A stretch of DNA of 64,000 nucleotides from positions 62,001-126,000 of the forward strand of contig CAJQUW010015445.1 of NCBI GenBank assembly GCA_907163375.1, written 5' to 3'. The stretch is from Prostheceraeus crozeri. Taxonomy: Eukaryota > Platyhelminthes > Polycladida > Euryleptidae. Made by a program: the position numbers and the translations under genes. Positions 45,701 to 56,514 of this stretch are shown here, one piece after another (positions within the stretch are counted from its first letter, which is position 1; each line of letters starts with the position of its first letter). Under the pieces are notes generated by a model, which worked only from the letters and a program-made list of their open reading frames with translations, made no database searches and was not told the origin of the DNA.

Positions 45701-47684
45701 GGCCACGCCGACCGCACTCGCCTGACCCAGGAATCGAACCGAAGTCCGCGGTGGAGACGAGTTCGCATCTTCTTCACTAGGCCACGCCGACCGCACTCGC
45801 CTGACCCCGGAATCGAACCGAAGTCCGCGGTGGAGACGAGCTCGCACCTTCTTCACTAGGCCACGCCGACCGCACTCGCCTGACCCAGCAATCGAACCGA
45901 AGTCCGCGGTGGAGACGAGCTCGCACCTTCTTCACTAGGCCACGCCGACCGCAATCGCCTGACCCAGGAATCGAACCGAAGTCCGCGGTGGAGACGAGCT
46001 CGCACCTTCTTCACTAGGCCACGCCGACCGCACTCGCCTGACCCAGGAATCGAACCAAAGTCCGCGGTGGAGACGAGCTCGCACCTTCTTCACTAGGCCA
46101 CGCTGACCGCACTCACCCGACCCAGGAATCGAACCGAAGTCCGCGGTGGAGACGAGCTCGCACCTTCTTCACTAGACCACGCCGACCGCACTCGCCTGAC
46201 CCAGGAATCGAACCAAAGTCCGCGGTGGAGACGAGCTCGCACCTTCTTCACTAAGCCACGCTGACCGCACTCACCCGACCCAGGAATCGAACCGAAGTCC
46301 GCGGTGGAGACGAGCTCGCACCTTCTTCACTAGACCACGCCGACCGCACTCGCCTGACCCAGGAATCGAACCAAAGTCCGCGGTGGAGACGAGCTCGCAC
46401 CTTCTTCACTAGACCACGCTGACCGCACTCACCTGACCCAGGAATTGAACCGAAGTCCGCGGTGGAGACGAGCTCGCACCTTCTTCACTAGGCCACACCG
46501 ACCGCATTCACCAGAAACAGGAATCGAACCGAAGTCCGCTGTGGAGACGAGCTCGCACCTTCTTCACTAGGCCACGCCGACCGCACTCGCCTGACACAGG
46601 AATTGAACCGAAGTCCGCGGTGGAGACGAGCTCGCACCTTCTTCACTAGGCCACGCCGACCGCACTCGCCTGACCCAGGAATTGAACCGAAGTCCGCGGT
46701 GGAGACGAGCTCGCACCTTCTTCACTAGGCCACGCCGACCGCACTCGCCTGACCCAGGAATCGAACCGAATTCCGCGGTGGAGACGAGCTCGCACCTTCT
46801 TCACTAGGCCACGCCGACCGCACTCGCCTGACCCCGGAATCGAACCGAAGTCCGCGGTGGAGACGAGCTCGCACCTTCTTCACTAGGCCACGCCGACCGC
46901 ACTCGCCTGACCCAGGAATTGAACCGAAGTCCGCGGTGGAGACGAGCTCGCACCTTCTTCACTAGGCCACGCCGACCGCACTCGCCTGACCCAGGAATCG
47001 AACCGAAGTCCGCGGTGGAGACGAGCTCGCACCTTCTTCACTAAGCCACGCCGACCGCACTCGCCTGACCCAGGAATCGAACCGAAGTCCGCGGTGGAGA
47101 CGAGCTCGCACCTTCTTCACTAGACCACGCCGACCGCACTCACCCGACCCAGGAATCGAACCGAAGTCCGCGGTGGAGACGAGCTCGCACCTTCTTCACT
47201 AGACCACGCCGACCACACTCGCCTGACCCAGGAATCGAACCAAAGTCCGCGGTGGAGACGAGCTCGCACCTTCTTCACTAGACCACGCTGACCGCACTCA
47301 CCTGACCCAGGAATTGAACCGAAGTCCGCGGTGGAGACGAGCTCGCACCTTCTTCACTAGGCCACGCTGACCGCACTCACCCGACCCAGGAATCGAACCG
47401 AAGTCCGCGGTGGAGACGAGCTCGCACCTTCTTCACTAGGCCACGCCGACCACACTCGCCTGACCCAGGAATCGAACCGAAGTCCGCGGTGGAGACGAGC
47501 TCGCACCTTCTTCACTAGACCACGCTGACCACACTCGACCCAGGAATCGAACCGAAGTCCGCGGTGGAGACGAGCTCGCACCTTCTTCACTAGGCCACGC
47601 CGACCGCACTCGCCTGACCCAGGAATCGAACCGAAGTCCGCGGTGGAGACGAGCTCGCACCTTCTTCACTAGGCCACGCTGACG
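45635..47684 (-). repeat. Tandem array of about 26 tRNA-like 79-bp units
   Basis: Units of 79 bp (for example starts at 45635, 45714 and 45793) are over 95% alike; one near 47530 is 4 bp short. On the minus strand each has an A-box-like TGGCCTAGTGAAG and, about 40 bp on, GGTTCGATTCC, an exact match to the Pol III B box. A good cloverleaf is not evident: the T stem is poor, so these are tRNA-derived SINE-head units rather than tRNA genes. Between about 46060 and 46430 variants alternate (CACCCGAC versus CGCCTGAC, CTAGACC versus CTAGGCC), a two-unit higher-order period of 158 bp. Long minus frames through it are an artefact of the repeat. Confidence 0.92.
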
Positions 47685-47767
47685 TTACAAAAGGAATGCG
47701 AGTGAAGGCAGTAGTCATCTCTAAGTGATATAGACAGCTTATTTTCTTATTATTATTGACAGAATGA

Positions 47768-47868
47768 GAGCTCGTCTCCACCGCGGACTTCGGTTCGATT
47801 CCTGGGTCAGGCGAGTGCGGTCGGGGAATCAAGGGTGTTACTATATTTCTAATTCTCTCTAGATATTC
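47768..47868. repeat. Right inverted flank of the tRNA-like array
   Basis: It starts with part of one array unit in opposite orientation (GAGCTCGTCTCCACCGCGGA), then GGGGAATCAAGGGTGTT and CTCTCTAGATATTC, the complement of the left flank. With 45570-45700 it gives the array inverted ends. Confidence 0.8.
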
Positions 47869-48828
47869 AATCAACCACAACATACCTTTGTTGTCACTAT
47901 ACATCATCAAATCTTACTTATACATAGTTTATATACACATACAGCAGAGAAAAAGTCACCTCCTCAGTCAACATTTGTCTTCTGTCATTAAAAATATGGC
48001 TGTATAACCGCTGGAAGAGCGTTCCACCTCAGCGATGCTGACTTGAATCCAGATATAACTTAAACAGGTGTAATCCAGCAGCATAAAAAAGAGCCTTTTA
48101 GCTCTACAAAGATATTTTTTCTGTCGTTCATTTATTGATTGTGTTTTTGTCAAAGTTTGTCAAAAGCAGGGTTGAGTGTATATTGACCAATCTTTGACAA
48201 TTACATGATGCCCAACAGTTTACAGTTTCGCCGACTTTGCTCCAGGCGAGCATATTCAGGTAATGCTTGCTTCTCAGTACTTTTACACATTGTCATTCAT
48301 AAAAGATTATGAATTTATGATGACTCAACACTTTCTCGTAGGCTGCTTGATGTCCTAGTTCTTCTAAATAAATTTCTTAAGAAAAACTATATCATAGATC
48401 GATATCCCATATTTTTGTTTGGATAACTCTTAATCAGTCAATAGATATTGATTTTATAATCACTTTATAATAATGTCCCTGTTGCATGGAAGAACGAAGC
48501 TGTAAGTCTCATCGAGCGTTCAAACTCTGAACTATTCGTTCAACATGTTGCAGTAATCAAATTTAGGTATGCAGATTAATATCCTGCTCTTTCAGATGGC
48601 ATGCATGCACTGTAGAAAATATCACCCTTACTTTTCTTGCACAGATAACGATAGGAATATAAACACTTCCTCCAAAACAGGGCCATTTCACTTGGATGTT
48701 ACAGAAACATTGCGAATGTTACAGGTGACCTTCCTAAGTTGTTGCCAGGTCATCTTCCTTGCCCTTTCGTACTAATTCTGTTTTTGTTTCATGACCGATA
48801 AGAAATCACAAATTTGGAATAGAAGTTA
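47869..48828. other. Unassigned DNA
   Basis: No gene or repeat recognised. A 68-codon frame at 48569-48775 has no family resemblance. Confidence 0.45.
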
Positions 48829-49224
48829 ATGAAGCAATGGCTTAATAGCCATCATAGAGCAGTGCGCACTTTAACATTGTTTAAATTAAGGTCACTTTGC
48901 CAACGTTTTCTGAAAAATTCCCAACTGTCGGCTGTCGGCAAGAATAAAAGACTATCAATTACTAAACAAATATGGTGGAAGCATCCCATTAAGATTCATC
49001 AATATTTGTCATCATCCAAATTACGGGATAATTCAGGTCAAAATTCCCAAACAGACGACGGAATAGTTGCATTTTGTGACAGCAAGTGTTGCAAGACATG
49101 TAAAATGCTGTCTCCTAGCCTGAATATGACATCTAACAGACGTGGACTTTCTTGTACTATCAAAACAAAACATGCAACATGCTGTCATCATGTCCATTTT
49201 TCAGTCAAACAAAAGAATTTTGAA
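48829..49224 (+). pseudogene. Penelope-like element fragment: linker and Cys-rich block
   Basis: The frame reads PIKIHQYLSSSKLRDNSG, then CDSKCCKTCKML and NRRGLSCTIKTKHATC. This is the linker plus Cys-rich block that precedes the GIY-YIG nuclease in PLEs (C...C.C...C spacing). It is only distantly similar to the corresponding block near 56380-56480, so it belongs to another PLE lineage or subfamily. It stops before the nuclease core and joins abruptly to a Naiad-like reverse transcriptase at 49225. Confidence 0.65.
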
Positions 49225-51131
49225 TATCAACAAAGGTCTGAAAGTGATAAGAGAAAATTTCCATAGATACTGTGAGTCAATCAGGAGTAATACTGGTTAT
49301 TCTTATTTTTGGAGTGTAGCCTCGACTCAAGATTTTTTGAGGAATATTTCTAACGTGAACATCCACTCTATGCAAGTTTTTGACTTCTCTACTCTTTATA
49401 CAAACTTAGATCAAGGTGCTATCAAGAATAATATTTTTTCCATCCTTGATCTCACATTCAATTCCACTAATCGTAGATACTTGTGTGTAGGATATGAGAA
49501 GTCGTTTTTCTCCAAAATCAAATAAAGGGGTATTCTTGTTATGACGTGGACTCTTTTAAGAAGGCTATTGATTTTATAGTGTCTGAAGTCTACATTTCTT
49601 TTTCCGGTCACGTGTTCAGACAAATTCGAGGAGTACCAATGGGAGGGAATTGCAGTCCTTTACTTGCCGACTTGTTTCTGTTAAATTGCGAATTTGCTTT
49701 TATGAAACAATTGGTTAAAAATAAAAAGTTTGGACTAGCTAAATTATTGTCAAACACTTCGAGATATATAGACGATATATGCGTAATAAATTACAAAGCA
49801 TTTCAATACCTTAATTCCGAAAATTTACCCAATGGAGCTTCTTGCAGATAGAAACGGAGTCAATGACAAAGCAGTTGTTTACCTCGATGTGAGACTCCAA
49901 TCTAGTAGTGACGGTCTTCGAACCTCAATATATCATAAAGTGGAAGATTTTGATTTCCCTGTTGTTCTGTTGACATTTCCAGACAGTGCAATACCTTATA
50001 ACATGGGAATTAATGTATTTGCCGGCCAGGTTTTACGTTATTGTCGCATCTGCTCACATCTTGAAGATCTAATTAAACGAATTAATATGACACTTTTTGT
50101 GATGAGCAGCAGAGGATATTGTAAGTCTAAAATGAAGGCATGTACTGAGAAAATCCTAACCGGTCATAACAATTTTCTAGTCAAGTTTGGATATTTCTCA
50201 GCCAGGCAGCTGACATCGCAGTGCGCATTTTAAACAATATAATTAACACTGTTTTCTAAACATTTTTTTTTTATTGGTTATACCATTTCAGTATTTCACA
50301 CATATATTTTAGTTTGTTTTGGATGTATCCGTCTTTTGCGGTTGTTTTGTTTTTGTTTTTACTATTACTATCAGTATTACTTATTATTACACATATCATT
50401 ACTGTATTGATTTTAGAATGCCAGCCGCATATAAGTTTATGCGGGGCCCCGCCCGCCTGGGCTTGAGCGTTCAGGTAGAGGGGCCGAAACGCAACCAGGC
50501 GGGTACCTGCTGACGACTGGCTATTGTTTTATTTGTTTTAACGTTTTTTTTTTAATCGCTAACTACCCTAGTGTGATGAATGGACTGTGTCGGTTACTGG
50601 TCTCCATGGGGTTGACATGGTGATTACTAAGTGTCTATTTATATATAAGTTCCTAATCAATCGAGCCTGAAACTTTGACCAAGGAGATCACTTGTTAAGC
50701 GGCCTTGTACGATCTCGTACACTTAAGGGTGAAGTCCAGCCCGTATAGCGCTATGTTATGGACCCCCGGGTAGGTCCGCCCGGCACGCAATCAGATCCGT
50801 CAAGTCTTTGTGCTTAAAGACCTTCATGCATTCATGCATTTGTCGAGGATCACAAGTCAAAGGACCATTAGGGGTAAGGTCCAGCCCCGCTTTAGAAGCG
50901 CTGAGTGAAAAATGGACTAGTGGGAAGGTCCTCCACACCGATCTCGTCAAGTTTGGCTCTAAAATGTAGTCCTAGGATAGTCAAAAGTTTGACGCGCCTT
51001 GAACGTTTAATGTCTGCCGGTGGGAACGCACCACCTGTCCTCTTAAGGACAAACCTTAAGTCTTATTAACTATAAGTTTATTAAAATTATGAAACATGTA
51101 GACATCGTTATGGGAATGTCCCAGCTTCAAT
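49225..51131 (+). mobile_element. Naiad-like Penelope element, 5'-truncated copy (chimeric junction)
   Basis: From AATATCAACAAAGG at 49225 to CCCAGCTTCAAT at 51131 this matches 58061-59968 at roughly 98-99% by eye. It starts inside the reverse transcriptase (residue 516 of the fuller copy) and includes motif A (FDFSTLYTNL), the RGVPMGGNCSPLLADL block, YIDD and the whole 3' untranslated part. Two small indels (near 49524 and 49797) shift the frame, so it is dead, but the close identity makes it young. Confidence 0.92.
50420..50521 (+). ncRNA. Candidate structured RNA after the PLE reading frame (copy 1)
   Basis: Several perfect helices are visible: outer GCCAG (50420)/CTGGC (50517), hairpin CCGCATA (50425)/TATGCGG (50438), CCCGCCTGG (50452)/CCAGGCGGG (50495), CTTGA (50462)/TCAGG (50471), and GGCCCC (50445)/GGGGCC (50480), which crosses the 9-bp helix as a pseudoknot. 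It lies about 190 bp after the stop codon and is the most GC-rich part of the element. A role in template recognition or self-cleavage is inference. Confidence 0.5.
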
Positions 51132-51429
51132 ATCAGTATAGGCTTAATTGAATAGTCTCAATTAAAATTACTGCATTCCATCAGTAATACCTAAGTAAAG
51201 CATAAATTCGAGTAATAAACATATTGATTTCTGCAAATATAAGTAAATGATGACTTCATATTTGAAATGCCATAATTTATTACATGAAAAATTATACCTG
51301 GGCTTCTTTATGAGCACAGGATGCGGTTGCTCAATCTCATCAAAGAATCGCTTTATGTCGTTTAAAATTGCCTATTATGTATCTTCCCATTCTTTTACTT
51401 CAAAATCTCATTGTTTAGACAACAAAACG
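51132..51429. other. Unassigned DNA between two retroelements
   Basis: Nothing recognised here. Confidence 0.4.
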
Positions 51430-52375
51430 AATCACCTTCAGATGGAAGCAGTACCCAGGTCAAGCAAGACATCTGCCGGGACGATGGCCTCGAAGTGAAA
51501 GTGGGTTTGCACCAGGGTTCTGCACTGAGCCCTTTCGTGTTTACAGTGTTGATGGACTGCATGACCGAAAAAGTGAGGCAGGAGGTACATTGGTCCATGA
51601 TGTTTGCTGACGACATTGTCATCTGTGTGGAAGCCAGGCAGGATGTGGAGAAGAAGTTGGAAGAATGGAGGAAGGCGCTGGGGGACAGAGGCATGCAAAT
51701 GAGTAGGATGAAGACGGAGTACCTTTTGTGTGGGCAGAGAAGATGTACAAGATGGTGACGGGGAGTTACAAGGACATGAAGCAAGGAGAGAGAGAGAGAG
51801 AGAGAGAGTTCAAGTACTTAGGTTCAACGATTCAAGAAGATGGAGGAGCGAAAACATAGGTAGTTAAGAGAATATCGGCGGGACGGAACATCTGGTGCGG
51901 AGTGGTCTGCGATCAGGGAGTCCCAAGTACGGTGAAGGGAAAGCTCCACAAAGTTATTGTAAGGCCGGCGATCCTATATGGCATGGAGAGGTAGCGATCG
52001 CGAAAAGACTGGAAAAGAAGCTAGACGTGGCGGAGATTACGATGTTGAGGTTCTCGTGCGGTTTGACTTTGCTGGATAAGGTTAGAAATGAAGTTATCAG
52101 GAAGACGGTAAATGTTGGTGAATTGGACGCGAAGCTGAAAGAAGGAAGGCTGCGATGGTTTGGTCACGTACAGAGACTGAGTGAGAGTCATGTAGGGGAG
52201 AGAGTGATGGACATGAAAGTCGGGAATAGGAGAGGAAGGCCAAGGAGAAGATGGCGTGATTGCGTAGAGGAGGACCTGAAAGCCGCGGACGCCCAAGACC
52301 GAAATGAGTGGAGAAGGAGAATCCGCACCGACGACCCCACATGAGTGGGATAGAAGCCAAGAAAAGAGGAAGACG
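51430..52375 (+). pseudogene. RTE-type LINE, 3' part of reverse transcriptase ORF
   Basis: Frame 51411-51758 contains VKVGLHQGSALSPFVFTVLM, then MMFADDIVICVEARQDVE with the FADD catalytic motif, KLEEWRKAL and MSRMKTEYLLC, the order found in RTE reverse transcriptases. Frame 51895-52344 continues with AEITMLRFSCGLTLLDKVRN, EGRLRWFGHVQRL and RRGRPRRRWRDCVEEDL, the conserved RTE C-terminus. Between them the frame is lost and a (GA)n run (51785-51807) has expanded inside coding sequence. It is 5'-truncated, as most RTE insertions are. The 3' end near 52375 is approximate. Confidence 0.9.
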
Positions 52376-52379
52376 CTAA

Positions 52380-52794
52380 TGTATAATTCGTATGTATTTT
52401 TTCAATTGTTTCGGTTAACGTTAAAGTGTGATATTCTATGATTCCATGACTTCTGTGCAGTTTCGTTATAATGCATGCAAATTCAATTAAAATTAGAAAT
52501 AGTTCCATAGAAACTTGACGTTATTGAAATTAATTGCCTTGTCTTGAACTTGAAAACCCTAGCACGAACTTCTTTTCTTTTGTTTCAAACTCAGAAGACG
52601 CATGATTGAAATCGAATCCGCTATGGTCTTTGAAATTGCATGACGCGTCTTAAACTTGCGCTCCCGTCAGAATTGAACTGGCTCTACAAAACCTGGTATC
52701 TGATATTCTCTGCACAGGAAATAAGTTCACGCTGAGGTATTCAAGTTCAAGAAAGGGCAGCCAACTTCAATAGCATCAAATTCCTATGGAATGA
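52380..52794. other. Unassigned DNA
   Basis: Nothing recognised here. Confidence 0.4.
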
Positions 52795-53140
52795 TTGATA
52801 GTTGAATTTGTTTGCCTACTCACAATTTTGCATGCATTTCAAGACCTTCTCATGGTTTTAAAACTTCTCAAAGATCTGCTGGAAAATTTTCTTATCATCG
52901 AAGATATTTTCAGTACACTGAAACTTTGTCGGTCGCTGATACCACGACTTTATGGTCTTCCAAAATCCATTAAAACAATGTCCTTCGTCTTGTTGAGTAT
53001 GTGCTTCTCAGCCCAACATTCAGTCATCAAATGGTTGGTCTCTACTTTGAAGCCTGTCGTCTCTGCAGTTGGTGAATATTCTATACGGAAAGCTTTCCAA
53101 TTCGTTGATCACATCCGCTTTCCAATTCGTTGATTCCGGT
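52795..53140 (+). pseudogene. Fragment of a second PLE lineage: reverse transcriptase finger region
   Basis: The 112-codon frame contains IPRLYGLPKSIKTMSFVLLS, then SAQHSVIKWLVSTLKPVV and AFQFVDHI. This matches the PLE block PRxYGLPKxHK...PLRPIxS...YxLAKWLxxxLxP. The catalytic palm is not found downstream. It is clearly different from the Naiad-like copies, so a second PLE lineage is represented. Confidence 0.75.
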
Positions 53141-53159
53141 CAGTCTGTGACGTCTATTG

Positions 53160-54499
53160 TGACGGTAAGCGAGGAAAGGCAACGAGTAGCATCACCAGAC
53201 ATTTGCGTCAAAACGTGTTTTCGTGTTCTTCGCAATTGGCGAGCTTAGTATTACCGACGCGCTCTTTCTTCACAAGGTCAAGCCTGATCCATGTATGCAA
53301 AAGGAAACGGTCAATTCCTTACTTCTACCGTGGTAACTAGGCCCTATTTCTTCTTACATGATCTTGCACTGTATTGATGCTACATTTTCACATTATTCAA
53401 TATTATGACTTTGTAACCTTTCTTCTTATGTACTTGTATCGAGTTCACTTGGCCGTCTTTGTATTTAAATGTTATATATCATATTATAGTTATATGTCAT
53501 AAACATATGCTTCCACTGCGCAAATTGTTACTCCGGTGTTCACCTTGATAAGAAGACGGCGACATATATAGGTCAATGAATATTCTCTGGGTGTTGTTAT
53601 TCATTGTCAAGAAATTGCGCTAAATATCACGAACATGTGCTATCTGACATTGAAATCTATGATGCCTCTTTGAAGCAGACTGATAAGCTTTATCTTGAAG
53701 ATGAATCACATGCATGTAGACAAGAATTTGTCCGGGAAAAAAAACCTGCATGTCATCTTCAGTGTGCTGATATTTACTCACCTCCCCGCACCGAGTGAGA
53801 AATTCCTCATTCATTTTGTTCGTCAAGACGGCTTATAAAATCACTTTTAATATATTGAAGATTATGTCGGGGTCCAAACGCGGGACAAACTTCAAATAAA
53901 TCGTGATTGATGTAAACACTGTTCATTAAATTCAAACATAATTATGGTTTTATTTTGGAAGTAATCAGGTGAATAGGTCGTCTGCTCTGAGAAACGGAAA
54001 CTCGGCAGAGATCGACTTGAATTCTAGTTACATTGATGTTGATTCTCCCTTCGGTTTATTTTCGTAATAATTTATTGCATTTGCTCTTCTCTTTGTTTTC
54101 TTTAAATGTATGACATCCGGATGCAATCAAATGAACTCAGTCAACTTGTCTGTCTCGATCAACGTCGAATGCTCCGTCGCTTATCAAACACAATACTTCA
54201 ACTTAATTCATTGTGACAATTTCATCTGCTGCAGTCAATTCGATTTCCATCAATTGGACTGTGCTTTAATTGATAAGTGAATTTGACTGAATTTCAAATT
54301 GTTAGCGATGCTAATGAATACAAAACAACATTCAATTTCGATGAGTATTATGCTTCGGAGTATATCTACATCTATGTAAATATAATTCTTGGTGCCTTTG
54401 ATGTTGCTTTGTGTTTATTCATGTCGCTAAAGCTATCCTGCATTAGTTTCCTCAAGTGCAAATACAGAAACGTGAAGGCAACAGTTCACTTAAGAAGCC
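53160..54499. other. Unassigned DNA
   Basis: No gene or repeat is supported before the hAT-type MITE. Confidence 0.45.
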
Positions 54500-55374
54500 A
54501 TCTGGACCATAGAGTAAGTATGTTAGGTAGAGTGGTAACTCCGCATTTATTAAATCCCCAAAGTGTATACACTTTCGATTTTATTAAATGAACTCAAGGG
54601 AGATACAGTCGGAATTGTTTCAAAATGTGAGATAAGCACATTTATGCAGTTTTGAAGAAATTACAACGGAATTGACTGATCATGATAGCAAAGCAGAAGG
54701 GAATGATATTATTTTACAGATTGTCCGTGTCATGACCGCCTTGGAGAGGTAATATTTGTTAAATTGGCAACTCGATGACCTGCTGTTGCTTTCATGAATT
54801 GGAAATATGAAAGAAGACTATTAGAAATATTCTAATAGACTTTTTTTAGATTCTGACTAGAAGAATATTAGAAGACTTCCATTATAAACGCATCATGAAA
54901 TTCCCTTGATAATCAGCTTAATTTTCGCTTAGTTAGGATGCTTATTAGCCAGCATTCATTCCTTTTGATATCCAACTTGTTTCATACTACTTACATAGGA
55001 GAGTAATCTCGGTAGCATATAAAAAAGTAAATTTTGACTTTTTAGACTTTTTTCGACTTTTGTAGACGTCGTTATGGGAATGTCCCAGCTTCAATTGCTA
55101 ACACAGTAAGTCTGCAGATGCTGGTGGTTTATGACCCTGCTACTGGACCTCTGCTGGCACGCGAAAGCCTCACATTCTTATAGCGGTTTATTAATGACAT
55201 CGGTAGTTGTGTTAGGTCTAAGTACCAATTAGATAGCAAGGATCTAAAGTCCAACCTCTGAAAGGATTCCTTGCTTAGTATGGGGTCCTGGCATTTGAAA
55301 TATGGATATAATGCAAGCTAAAGTGTATGACGTTAATGCGAAGGAGTGGATAGCGCCCTCCACATACGTCAGTA

Positions 55375-56370
55375 CACTGTAAATCGCTCAATACGATTCA
55401 CATACGAAGGATGCATACCAAGATATTTTTTTGGTATATTTCTGTATGATCTTGGTATATATTTGTATGCTTTTCGCATGTTATTTCAAGTGTGGTATGC
55501 TTTACATACTAAAGCCATACCAGCACAATGTTAAAAGAAAGCATCAATCATGTCCAAAGTATGTTGATTTAAGGACTTTTGTCAATAAAGATCGCACTAA
55601 TGTTACTACTGTTTTGTAAGTAGTGCGATAATGACATTCAAGAGTCATACTTTCAATATTGAATTCGATTTTAATGCATGTAAGTCTAAGGCATTTCATG
55701 AATAATCAATAAGTATTTGACCATCAACAATTATGTATCATGTAATTTTGAAATAAGGCATATTATCAATCCGAAGTAAAAACACATTATAATTCATTAA
55801 ATGCAAAAATAGTTATGTTTGAGATATATAAATCAACATGGTTGCTGAAAAGTTATCGTTATATTGAAATGATGTTTATCAATTTAGTTCAAGGAAATGA
55901 GCTAATTATGACTCTTGTGAATGCTAAAAGACAAGTTGCAAAGATGACATGAGGCTTTAATTCCACAATAAATCTAATCTAGTTAAATACCACACTTTCA
56001 CAAAGAAATATTCACGGCTGGTATTACTGGAAAAAAGTTATTTGTAAGTAGTATGTAGTATAACATATTTTTTGCCATATGACATAAAGCTATTCATACG
56101 AAAGACATACGAAACACATGCCAATTTGCATCGGGTCTCGTGTATAAAACATACCAAGAATTCGTATTTCAACGTAAAACAGCCAATCACAGTTAGCATA
56201 GTTCGTATCGTTTACATACCAATCACATACGAAAGTAAATGGCCATTCGTATGAAAAACATACCAGATTTCTTTATATATACCAGAATCTCGTATCAAAT
56301 GTTGGTTTCAAATTGTATGTAAACTTGGTATGTGTTTGTATGTAATTTTCGTATCCAGCGATTTACAGTG
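55375..56370. mobile_element. 996-bp CACTGT-ended MITE, copy 2, inside the Penelope element
   Basis: It runs from CACTGTAAATCGCT to AGCGATTTACAGTG, a perfect 14-bp inverted repeat, with TA on both sides (55373-55374, 56371-56372). It is homologous to 35436-36400. The ends are better kept than in copy 1, fitting a later insertion. No transposase. Confidence 0.93.
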
Positions 56371-56514
56371 TAGTGTTGATGTATGTGGCAGCAAAAGATG
56401 CCTATGTTGTAAATCTCTTGACACTAATACTACTTTTAATAGTTTTAGTACCGGCAGACGGTTCGTTTTAAATAACCTAGTAGTTTCTCGTGTAAGAGTA
56501 GACATGTAATATAT

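Noticed and set aside
45635-47684. Regular direct repeats that could suggest a CRISPR array
   Set aside because: Units are contiguous 79-bp repeats without variable spacers, carry tRNA-type A and B boxes, and the window is from an animal.
45635-47684. Cluster of true tRNA genes
   Set aside because: B box is perfect but the T stem and acceptor stem do not pair well and no convincing anticodon arm is seen.
47357-47910. ORFs of 77-106 codons on the minus strand of the array
   Set aside because: Open only because a 79-bp repeat without stops in one phase is iterated; repeated peptide follows the DNA repeat.
50486-50516. Hammerhead ribozyme formed by GAAAC and CTGACGA in the PLE 3' part
   Set aside because: The boxes are in the wrong order for a type I motif, and flanking stem strands for a permuted form do not pair.
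51395-52508. Minus-strand ORFs opposite the RTE fragment
   Set aside because: Shadows of the plus-strand reverse transcriptase; no family resemblance of their own.
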